A stretch of DNA of 64,000 nucleotides, from assembly GCA_951799405.1 (NCBI GenBank), contig OX637333.1, positions 15,375,960 through 15,439,959 of the forward strand, read 5' to 3'. The stretch is from Agapetus fuscipes. Lineage: Eukaryota; Arthropoda; Insecta; Trichoptera; Glossosomatidae. Made by a program: the position numbers and the translations under genes. The notes beneath the pieces are model-generated. The model was given only the letters and a program-made list of their open reading frames with translations. It was not told where the DNA came from and searched no databases. Shown one piece after another: positions 11,970 to 21,009 of the stretch. Each line of letters starts with the position of its first letter. The stretch's first letter is position 1.

Positions 11970-12657
11970 TTCAATATATAGATGATGTTGATGATGATGA
12001 TGTCTCCATCCTTCCGGGCTTGTAGGCCATGTTCAATACTGTAGGCTGCTTATTCTTTTTTCTCTTTTTGCAACGTTTCGTCAGTGACGTGTGACTGACT
12101 TCTTCAGGGCTTCTTCTTCGACTGATCGCTTTGATTTGAGCATGCGGTATTTATGTGTCTATGTGGAGTGGGCGGGGCTTGTACATTTGGCGGGAAAGGC
12201 AGTGTTTGAAATTTTAAACTTTCCAGAGCTGGACGCCATATTTTATTTACTTTCATTCCCTCCTCTTTTCGGTTAAAATTTTTATTTTTGTAAATTTCTA
12301 TGGCCTCTCTATTTAGACGAGCATAATAACCACCGGTTTTTGCAAGTACTTTTGTATCCTTGAAATTAATGTCGTGGTTATCGAGCAACGCGTGTTCAGC
12401 CACCGCTGACTTATCAGTTTGGCCTAGTCTGCAGTAACGGTTATGTTCCTTGAGCCTTGTATTAGTTCAGTCGAAGAAGAAGCCCTGAAGAAGTCAGTCG
12501 CACGTCACTGACGAAACGTTGCAAAAAGAGAAAAAAGAATAAGCAGCCTACAGTATTGAACATGGCCTACAAGCCCGGAAGGATGGAGACATCATCATCA
12601 TCAACATCATCTGAAGCCGGCCATGAAAGCCTTAAAACACTTATTCAATATATACTT
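11970..12657. mobile_element. Penelope-like element fragment with inverted terminal segments
   Basis: Insert 11982-12644 is flanked by ATTCAATATATA on both sides. About 135 bp at each end are inverted copies (GATGATG..., TCCTTCCGGGCTTGTAGG, AACGTTTCGTCAGTGACGTG). The middle encodes, on minus, the end of a GIY-YIG endonuclease domain. Each arm holds a hammerhead-like core (12485-12517 plus, 12075-12107 minus). It fits a 5'-truncated Penelope with inverted pseudo-LTRs. Confidence 0.85.
12104..12403 (-). pseudogene. Penelope GIY-YIG endonuclease, C-terminal remnant
   Basis: [13 protein letters not shown] matches the C-terminus of the Penelope protein at 48578-49390. It is followed by [18 protein letters not shown], typical of the end of these proteins. 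The N-terminal reverse transcriptase is missing. Confidence 0.85.
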
Positions 12658-12905
12658 TTATTTCTTCTTTCAAAATCCTAAATTCATTCTCTTCTGTCAT
12701 TTTTCTAAACAAAATTCTTTCGCCCCGACCAAAAATCCCTTCAAAATATTCTTTCCATCTCTTACATACTAATTCATCATTCTCCCATACCATCTCACCA
12801 ACAGCACTTTTGATTCCTGGGGTGGTCAATGCAGAATCTTTATTCCTATTGGCACCGACCCATCTCCAGAATTCCTTCCTACTATTTAAAACTCGAAAAC
12901 CTTTA

Positions 12906-13254
12906 TTTTCTGTGAATACCACAGAGTAAGGGTGAATAATAAAAATAATTTGGAACATACAAAATAATTGTTTACCCCTTGAAAATAAAAACAAAGTAGG
13001 TAATAATTAAATTGAGTTTGTTCTTACTTTTGCATTAAATTTTTTGTTTTTCACAGCGGTGTTTTTTTTCATTGCAACGTTTTAATTATGAAATGATTCC
13101 GTGAAAATTTTCACAGAAGAAACATGTTAATCAACTATTTTTATTAGTCGTAAATAATTTTAGTCGTAAGGGAAGTTTTAAATTCAATGTTGATCTCGGC
13201 AAATAAGCACCAAAAACAATGACACAATATATAATACCAATGCAATAAACATTG
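12906..13254. other. AT-rich, nothing recognised
   Basis: No coding or repeat signal could be supported between the 5' edge of the RTE copy and the next tail repeat. Confidence 0.5.
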
Positions 13255-13573
13255 CATCTATAATCTATAATCTAAGTTGCAAAGATATATTCATTTAAAG
13301 CTCTCAGATGTATGCCCACAAACCAACAAGTGTAGTTCGCGCTTACAAATGCTGAATGTGTACTTACAAATAAAATCCAAACCTCAAATGAACATAAGCC
13401 CCACAACTTTTGCCGACCTTCCCTGAAACAGGGGTGACATTGGCAAAGTGAACCATTTTTTACAGTATGGGTGGTCAGCCTCATACCAACCTATAAGTCA
13501 AGGAATATATGAATAATAAATTACATTTAAATATAAAAAAGAACAAAACCTTACAAAGAAATCTATACAATTA
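13255..13573 (-). repeat. RTE tail plus partial 3' UTR
   Basis: Tail at 13255-13505, nearly identical to those at 51393 and 60025, followed on its 5' side by about 65 bp of the RTE 3' UTR (shared AAAGAACAAAACCTTACAAA). It is therefore a severely 5'-truncated LINE copy. The Harbinger inserted at its 5' edge. Confidence 0.85.
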
Positions 13574-13839
13574 TGTTTCATTCAGTGTTACTTATTAGAT
13601 TTTCTTATTCTAAGCTTATCACCGGGCATAGCTATGCCAGGTGTAAAAAGTTATACCTGGCATAAATTTTTCTTACTTATAACCATGGCATAAGCAAGGA
13701 ATTACTGTTCTCAATAAATTATTTTTCCATGTTACCACCCTGAGGCTGCGCATGCGCAGATTTTTATTTATGCCTCTAGCGCGCATTATTTTGACATTCT
13801 AATCTGACAGCTGACACACCGCGTATAGGAGCTTTTTCA

Positions 13840-15818
13840 ATGATGAATCCCAGAAAACGTAATTCAAATTGGGAGGAAGAAGAAAAGGTAAGAATTATAA
13901 AAATAAAATATCCGCCACCCGTGACTACATTGTTATAAGAATAATCCAACCTCTATTTTACATATTTCAGACACTTCTCCGGGAGTGCCTTCGTTCCCAT
14001 ATAAGTGTGATCGAGAGCAAACTTCTGACAACAAATGCCCTAAAAGTAAAAAAAGAGGCTTGGGAGAAGGTGGACCATGAGTGAGTGTAACTTATTTTAA
14101 TCACAATGTCGTAATCTGTATTTTTCGTAATGCTTTGAGAGAAATGTTACTTTTACTTTTTAGATTCAATGCACTAAACAAAAAAAAAAGAGACCTTACT
14201 CAGTTGAAAAGCCAGTGGAAGGTGTTTAAGTCAGCTTCGAAAAAACGAATTGGCGACCATCGTCGGCAAGTATTTGCTACAGGTGGTGGCCCCAAACCTC
14301 CAAGTCCACTGCCTGAAGATCTTGAATTAGTCGAGTTGTTGCCGTCAGAATTCGACACAGACACAAACGAATTCGATAGTGATTCGATTCGTGCAAAGGT
14401 CCGTATTATGTTTTTTATATTTATATCTTATTCTCAATTTATAAGTAACACAGAAATTGTTATAAATATTATATTTGTGAGCATTACAACTTATTTCATA
14501 TTTCTAATTATTTTTTCTCAGGTAAATACTGTGGATAGCAATTTGACAACAAATTCTGAACCTGCGGAGACAAATTTAATGGTACCTAATATCATGTTTT
14601 TGTATTTGCTAATATTTTCAACGTCAAATGTTTAACCTGGTTTCTTAGGTCATATCTAATGTTAAACTGGCGACTGAAATGATCATTTGCTCGATGTGAA
14701 CATTTGGATTGAGCATTTGTTCCTTATATAATCTGCTCATATCAGTGTATTAATATAATTGCTGGACTTGTATCGTGCTCACAGCGAAGGAATGCTCATG
14801 GCCCTTGTTAATGTTCATACTATATTTATTTATTATGATTTTCTACATGGATACATCAAGGATATGTAATTCACTCTCATGTTTTAATTTGCATATTGAT
14901 ATTTACACACATAATTACATCTTTATTGGCTTTAAAATGTTTCCAAATATTTGTTTTTTTGCAGGTTGAATCTCCAGTTTTTTATGAGTATGTAGATGTG
15001 GATACAGCATGGACAGCAAGTGCGGTAAAACCTGCCATGATTGAAGCTGGAAGCATATCCGTAAGTGTAATAAATATTGTAATGATATTAATTTTTAGTA
15101 CCTTCACTCTTTTTTTACTTTATCATTCCCCACATAATTGTTTTCCCTTAATGTCATTTCTTGCAAGTATTTTAGGTCCCGTAGGTTTACTGTATTGCCC
15201 TTTAGTTAAGAGTGGAGATGAATGTCAGAGGTTTGGTTAATATTTTTGAAGATACATCTGCATCCAAGAAGCTATGATAATGAGGTGGTCAAAGTTACAA
15301 AACAGCGCTTAACAACTTATTTTTTTTCAAAGAAATGCTTGCTTAATTCTTCTTTGAAAACTTAATTAACGTAAGTTATTAAATTTCCACCCATTTTATT
15401 TACAGGAACACTCTTCGACTCCTCTGACAGGCCTTGAGACTCCGAAAAGAAAAATCAAGAAAAAAGCAAAAAAAGTAATTTATCACATATATAATTTACA
15501 CAAACTAAAAATACATGGCACCTATAATCAGTATTATTTTATTTTTTATTGCAGGTATTAAATCAGGATGAGGAGTTAAAAAATAAGCTTTACGAGGAAA
15601 CTCTGAAGCTTATGACGGAAGAGAATTCTCAAAAAATAAAAATACTCCACGATGACGCGAACCTCCGGCGCGAATTGATGAAGAAGAGGAGTGAAAAAGA
15701 ACTTGAATGGGCCAGGGAGGAGCATCTTGTAAGAGTAGAATTGGCGAGAGAGGAGAGCACTTTAAAAATGAAAATGGCAAGAGCAGAGCACATTGAAACG
15801 ATAGAGCTCTTAGAGTAG
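13840..15818 (+). CDS. Harbinger accessory protein, Myb/SANT-like DNA-binding
   Basis: Seven exons: 13840-13887, 13971-14080, 14164-14398, 14522-14581, 14965-15060, 15406-15474, 15555-15818. Phases match and the product is 293 residues. Residues about 10-85 form a Myb/SANT-like (zeste/Adf-1 type) domain with spaced tryptophans (NWEEEEK, KEAWEKV, KSQWKVF). A Pro/acidic middle and a Lys-rich patch (PKRKIKKKAKK) follow. The C-terminal ~90 residues are heptad-like, charged and probably coiled coil. In Harbinger systems this protein binds the element ends and helps import the transposase. The donor of exon 3 (GTCCGT) is weak, so the exon 3/4 boundary is less sure. Confidence 0.82.
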
Positions 15819-16542
15819 TCAAGTCGCATCTAATATTTAGTGAATACTTTCCTCACATTTTCCATTAAGTCACATTCTTTCATTACACAATCATTCCTGT
15901 CCATATTTAAGTTATACTTCTCTCAAAATTTTCATCTCCATGGGTATGAGATCAATTGTTTACGATACATGTATTTGTTTTGTTTCATTTTTACGTCACT
16001 TTGTTTTGTTTCCAAACTGTTCTCATTTTATCATTCAATTTTTTTTTGTAACATTGATTTGTTCTCAAATTTATTTTTCAATTAAACTGTTTTCTAAACT
16101 TGTTTTCTCTGTTCTCTGGTTATTCTTCATTTCTTTCCAAAATACTTTTGAGATTTACTAGTACAAATTCAATCACAATTTCTAATTTTGTCTCATTCAA
16201 TACTCCTCAAGCTTATTGTTTTTTTTTTTATCAAAAAGCATGGCTTTTACTTTGTAAAAAGAAATAAACAAAATTGATGGAAATGTCAAGAATTTAATAT
16301 AAAAAAACCCTGGAAATTCTAAAGTTTAGTTCTCTTAGCAATCTCTTGCAACATCTTGAAAATGTTAGCTTCAGAGAATGTAGACATTTTTTTTTAAATA
16401 GTATTCTCTGTAATTTTTCCATATTGTTAAAAAAAAGATTCTAAGCAACTTTATAGTTTTATTGTGAAGTAGTATTATAAAAAAAAGCACATGTTTAATT
16501 AGGTTTTTATTGACACAAGCAAAAGGTATAATAAAATAAAAT

Positions 16543-18143
16543 TTAGAAATTCTGCCGAATAAAAACTTCTCTGGATATAATACCTATTTGATTGTCATTT
16601 TCCAAGTTATTTACTTCCTCCACTTGAGTTTCTTCCGATATATCTGTAAACAAATTTAAGTTAATACTATTGGGGAGATAGTCTATCATGTTTTAGTAAC
16701 TAGCTGGCATTTATACTAAAATTTGTGTTTTCACTGGTATAATAAAAAATAATTATTTCTAGAAAAAATATACTTATTTTTCTTACCAAAATGTCCATCT
16801 TTTAAATCGATAGCAATGCAGTGTAACACAGCCAAAGCTACTATTGTGGTTTTGATGGTGTGTAATGACCCTCGCATACCACAGAGCAAACTGCGGAATC
16901 TTTGCTTCCAAACTCCAAAACATCTCTCCACCGTATTTCTTGTGCTTATTTGAGCTTTATTGTACTCCATTTCACTAGGGTTTGTGGGATTGCGAAGTGG
17001 CACAAATAAATAGGGAGTGCAAGCATAACCACCATCTCCCACTAGCCGACCTCTGAATTCGTTATTTTCGAATCGTTGCCTTATGCTGCTCTCCCTGAAT
17101 ATGCGACTGTCATGTGCACTTCCTCTCCAATGGGCAACAATATCCCTTATTTTCAGCTTGGCATCGCAGACCACCTGGTGAAAAGACATCAACTATTTAA
17201 TAAGTATTTAAGATGAGAGAAATTATTTGAGAAGTTACTATCTACAGCATTCTTTCTGATTTCCAAGAATCTGAAAACAGCAATGAGGTCCACGCATGAA
17301 TTGTCATAGACAATATTGTGTCGTCACCCGGCTGGGTTGCTATGGAAAACCCATATAAGTAGTTTGTTATCGGTTGCTATGGAAGACAGTCCCATATAAA
17401 ACCGATGTCAGCATCTTTTTACCATAACTATAGGGTTTTTTTCACAACGTATATTGAAAATTATGATTAAATACCTGCACATTTAAGGAGTAATATCCTT
17501 TCCTATTTATGTAAAGTGGTCCTATTTCACCACCAACTTTTTGTATACGTATGTGGGTGCAATCTATGGCACCCACAACTCCATTAAAACCACTGATGGC
17601 ATGAAAACCTGTGATTACTGCTGCTTGCTCTTCCAACGATGCTGGCATCTTTATAAACTCAGGGGCCTTTCTTGCAAATGCAATTGCTACATTTCGGCAC
17701 ACCCTGGATAGCGTCTGTTGACTAAAGCCATGGATATCAGCACAGTCATCTTGTATCTGCAAATTATTCAACAATTGTGAGTGAAAGCTTAAAACTTTAT
17801 TTAAGAATTGTGAGGTTAGAAATTTCGTAATTGCGAACTACAATCAACATCAATCGATTAGGTCAATAATTATATTGATTCTTACCTCATTTCGACCCCA
17901 GTACCGAATAGCGGCTAGTACTTGAAGATCTACAGGAATCTTTCCACCTCGCTTGCAACCTTCCAAATCGTCTTTCACCAAATTTATTATGTACCGCATG
18001 TTAATTTTGGAAAAGCGATATTTGCTCCTGAATTCTGAATCCGTATATTTCGTAAAGGGATCAATTCTTTTTTTGTACACTTTTCGTGCCCGAATGTTGC
18101 TAATTCTATTTAAATTTGTCAAGAATTGCGAAAATCCGTCCAT
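16543..18143 (-). CDS. HARBI1-like Harbinger transposase, four exons, intact
   Basis: Exons in reading order: 18143-17886, 17756-17475, 17174-16787, 16643-16543. All introns are GT-AG and phases match, giving 342 residues and a stop, close to the usual ~350 for the family. The enzyme cuts and rejoins element ends in the nucleus. Catalytic triad seen: D151 in VGAIDCTHI, D227 in LVGDGGY, E263 in STRNTVERCFGVWK, which is DD35E spacing. The N-terminal ~90 residues are basic with a helical region, as in HARBI1. It normally needs the Myb-like partner encoded on the other strand of this element. Splicing is inferred; no frameshift or stop is seen. Confidence 0.9.
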
Positions 18144-18752
18144 ACTTTTGAATACGATTTACACTTTTGACAGATGTCATTTGACAAAAACTTGTTATTC
18201 CAAGCTTATACTACCCTCCAACCAGGAATAATGGCTCTAGGTCGTTAAGCCAGGTCTATACCCGAGTTAACTTTATGAAATGATTATAAGTAACAATTTA
18301 TTGCTATTCCCTCGTTATACCAGGCATAAATCTTATTCCCAATTTATAAGTAACACTGATGTTTCATGTTGCATTATGTTTCATAAAAATACTTTTGAGG
18401 TTAAGAACCCGTAATATATTTTCACAACTAACATTGGAATATTCTGCCAGTTTGTACAACACCACGATGAATTTTAAATTATCTGTATGATTTTTTTTGT
18501 TTACTGGCGTATAGTTAAACTTAACACGTATTAAAATAATTTAATTCCTACATTATTTTAATCCCATTCGATGTTTGAATAAACCGCAACAGCTAAATGT
18601 CATTAGAAGAAAAAGATTCTGTGTTGTTCAAAAAATGTTTTGTTCAAATGTGTGTGGAGACGGGGAAACCGATAGTTGCCGCTAAAAATCGGTCACTGAC
18701 GTCACTATCGAAACTTATTCAAAAAAAATTCGTGTGTCTAAACTGAGCCTTA

Positions 18753-19104
18753 AGGCTTGTTCGCACAAGGCCACTATTTTAGTCCAGTACCGAGTAATTT
18801 AGTGGTGGGCGGGGCCACAGAGTATGTAGGTTTATAGAGAGCGGTCTTGGAACAATTAAAATGTAACCAAGAAGTATTATTTTTATATGAAACGATGGAT
18901 AGCGCCAGTTATGATAGTTTAGTATTGTCTAGACGCGTAGGGTAGTTACTGGCGCTATCTATCGTTTCATATAAAAATAATACTTCTTGGTTACATTTTT
19001 TTTGTTCTAAGACCGCTCTCTATAAACCTACATACTCTGTGGCCCCGCCCACCACGAAATTACTCGGTACTGGACTAAAATAGTGGCCTTGTGCGAACAA
19101 GCCT
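18753..19104. mobile_element. Foldback MITE, ~150-bp arms, TTA duplication
   Basis: A 352-bp element: the arms from AGGCTTGTTCGCACAAGG inward are near-perfect inverted copies for about 150 bp, with a short centre near 18910-18950. It is flanked by TTA on both sides (18750-18752, 19105-19107). It is a Tourist-like MITE, non-coding, abutting the preceding MITE and sharing its TTA. Confidence 0.88.
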
Positions 19105-19107
19105 TTA

Positions 19108-19974
19108 TAGCTGCGCACGCGGCGGACCCCCCCCCCCCAAGCCATCAAGGCAATTTATTTATTTATAAGTTATTTTTCTTTATTGACGGCGGTATGCCAA
19201 TTTCACAAAAAATATAAATATACAAACATGTTAGAGTAACAATCGAACTGAAAGTGATGAGAAAAATGTAAGAGTAAATAAGAAAAGAAAAAAGTACAAT
19301 AAAACTTAAAAATAAACAAAAGATATGAGAAAATAAAATCAAAAATTCAAGGAACAGTGAAACACAGCTTACAATATTTTTATGTGGGAGATAATAAAAT
19401 ATACCTATATAAATATACATACATACATACTCATAAGAATGAGGTTTTTTTATAAAATATAAGTGCAACCAAATTCCTTCAAACAATACATTGTGCAAGC
19501 TCATTCACAAATTTCAATCTCAAAGCAGACCTAAATGAATCAAGAGACAATCAGGATGGCGACGGCGTAGCTTTTGCAATGTGAACTGTACACGTAGTAT
19601 GAATTTTTTCATAATACTCTTCATACTTTTCATGGTATCGAGTATTCGAGAAAAATGTATGTGAACTTGAAAAGCACCTCTAGCCAAAAAAGTTTGAACA
19701 ATATTATATCGGCTCGGGTGAAATAGCCGAGAATGGCCGAGAACTGCCGAAAGCCCACCGCCAACCAATTGTGAGAATAGACTTTTCCTCCATTTTCCTT
19801 CCATTGTGAGAAATTCCTCCAATAGGATTTTGGCGGTTCCTACAATCAACCGCATTTCATTCTCAGAATAGACCGACAATTCTCACAATAGGATATTTTT
19901 CAATAGGATTATCCAATTGAAAAATTTCTCTCATTGTGGGATATATAATTATACAAAGTGAGCGTTTTAAAAGA
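19108..19974. other. No gene recognised; poly-C run
   Basis: A run of 13 C lies near 19126-19138. The minus-strand frame at 19520-19879 shows no family motif and lies in sequence with TGTGAGAATAG words, so I do not call it a gene. Confidence 0.5.
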
Positions 19975-20109
19975 ACAAAATGCATGAAAAAGGTAACGGA
20001 TATGAAGGAACTGAAAGAGGTATGTCAGGATAGGAAAATATGGAGGCAACTCTGCAGAGGCTCTGGCCACCCCTAGTGGATTGGTGACAGAGTTACAGTT
20101 ACAGTTACA
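19975..20109 (+). mobile_element. RTE-like LINE 3' end fragment with TTACAG-repeat tail
   Basis: One frame reads MKKVTDMKELKEVCQDRK then WRQLCRGSGHP and stop, the same C-terminus as the RTE copies elsewhere in the window ([15 protein letters not shown]). It ends in a short TTACAG repeat (about 20094-20110). A related piece of the same 3' end lies at about 44350-44400. Confidence 0.75.
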
Positions 20110-20117
20110 GTATCCGC

Positions 20118-20593
20118 TAGGGATGGGCAGATGAAAAAAATATATCGGCTTATATCGAATTGATATTTTTAAACATCGAAGTAGATCGAGGAAAAAATAT
20201 CGATATTTCGTTATATCGATATTCTCCTGAATATATTTTGGTCGCTCGCGGGTAACGTCTCAAAATATCGAAATTTTTCAAAAAAATATCGGTCGCTGGC
20301 GGGTAACGTTTCAAAAATTCCAAATTTCTTGGGTTTAAGATCTGTCGACGGGGGGGTGGGGAGAGGAGACATGCAATTTGCTAAGTAAAAATGTTTGCTT
20401 CTTAACACAACCACCTATAAAGTGTGGGGGCAAAATCACATTTGCAAAAAAATATCGTTTTTTATATGATTTTGATACTTGAAAAAAAAACGAAATTTAG
20501 ATTAATCGATATTTCTAATGCCGATGAAAATATCGATATTTTTCGAAAAAAATATCGGGACTTTTGATATATCGATATTATCGCCCATCCCTA
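20118..20593. mobile_element. hAT-type MITE with TATCGATA motifs upstream of dsh
   Basis: Ends are TAGGGATGGGC and its inverse GCCCATCCCTA, flanked by a perfect 8-bp duplication GTATCCGC (20110-20117 and 20594-20601). That is the size made by hAT transposases. It is non-coding. The interior is rich in ATATCGAT words, with four exact TATCGATA octamers at 20198, 20214, 20531 and 20570. It was inserted between a LINE tail and the dsh leader. Confidence 0.9.
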
Positions 20594-20695
20594 GTATCCG
20601 CCATATTGCATGATGGCGGCTGTCATGTATACATGGTCGGGGAGTGTTCTGGATATGTTTTAATACATTTCTACGCCTAAAGATCCTCATTTAAA
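20594..20695 (+). promoter_or_regulatory. dsh: dsh 5' leader / proximal promoter
   Basis: About 100 bp between the MITE target duplication and the dsh ATG. It holds CCGCCAT and ATGGCGG as a 7-bp inverted pair (20598-20604, 20613-20619). The second looks like the YY1/Pho-type ATGGCGGC element common near animal transcription starts. No TATA box is obvious. The transcription start cannot be placed from sequence. Confidence 0.4.
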
Positions 20696-21009
20696 ATGGA
20701 GGAAACCAAAGTAATTTACTATATAGACGACGAGGAGACGCCGTACCTCGTCAAGATTCCGACAGCGCCGGAAAAAGTGGTTCTGATTGACTTTAAAAAT
20801 ATTCTCAACCGCCCTCCGAACTACAAGTTTTTTTTCAAATCAATGGACGATGACTTTGGAGTGGTTAAGGAGGAGATTGTAGATGACCAGGCTCATCTGC
20901 CGTGCTTCAATGGTCGAGTGGTGTCTTGGTTGGTTTCTGCGGACGGGTCCAATCCGAGCGAGGGCGGCTCTCATACCGACAGGCAGACCGGCACAGCTCA
21001 GACTGATAG
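20696..21009 (+). CDS. dsh: dsh exon 1: start codon and DIX domain
   Basis: Opens with [18 protein letters not shown], the usual Dishevelled N-terminus, and holds the whole DIX fold through [14 protein letters not shown]. The donor is AG|GTGAGG after residue 104. Two leftover bases (AG) join the first base of exon 2 to make Arg105. Reading through the donor meets a stop at once (TGA at 21011), which supports splicing here. Confidence 0.97.

Larger units (their letters stand above)
10101..12905 (-). mobile_element. RTE LINE, 5'-truncated, with Penelope insertion
   Basis: Minus-strand copy with tail at 10101-10352, 3' UTR to 10455, reverse transcriptase 10455-11969 and further upstream coding at 12650-12905. 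It is split at 11970 by a 663-bp Penelope fragment. The 5' edge at about 12905 is within the region before the RT domain, so this is a 5'-truncated copy. Confidence 0.88.
10455..12905 (-). pseudogene. RTE reverse transcriptase, one stop plus one insertion
   Basis: In reading order: FWRWVGANRNKDSALTTPG, KRWKEYFEGIFG, [insertion], GKSAGFDGINGEMLKAG, PVPIYRGK-type core, NFRPISLLSIPGKVF, FVDLEKAFDSVD, GVRQGCVMSPWLFN, LLYADDAVLVSD (catalytic YADD), then a single in-frame TAA at about 11137, then INGMNVDVVNEFVYLGSKF to the C-terminus [10 protein letters not shown]. Apart from the stop and the Penelope insertion the frame is open, so this copy decayed recently. Confidence 0.88.
13582..18359. mobile_element. 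PIF/Harbinger transposon with both genes open
   Basis: Inverted ends read TCAGTGTTACTTAT. The element contains two convergent multi-exon genes, as animal Harbingers do: a HARBI1-like DDE transposase (minus) and a Myb/SANT-type DNA-binding protein (plus). It is flanked by TGTTTCAT on both sides (13574-13581, 18360-18367). A subterminal 14-mer ATACCWGGCATAAA occurs near each end (13653-13666, 18317-18330), and a perfect palindrome GGCATAGCTATGCC lies at 13625. No lesion is seen in either gene, so it may be a recently active autonomous copy. Confidence 0.9.
9907..18749. mobile_element. TTA-flanked MITE split by nested insertions
   Basis: The ends GGCTCAGTTTACAC... and its inverse ...TAAACTGAGCC match over about 45 bp (9907-9953 and 18704-18749). 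Each is flanked by TTA (9904-9906, 18750-18752), the duplication typical of PIF/Harbinger MITEs. What remains of it is about 9907-10100 and 18368-18749. The rest of the span is an RTE copy and a complete Harbinger that landed inside. Confidence 0.7.

Noticed and set aside
19520..19879. 119-codon minus-strand frame
   Set aside because: No motif, no splice partner, and the DNA shows repeated TGTGAGAATAG words; likely chance.
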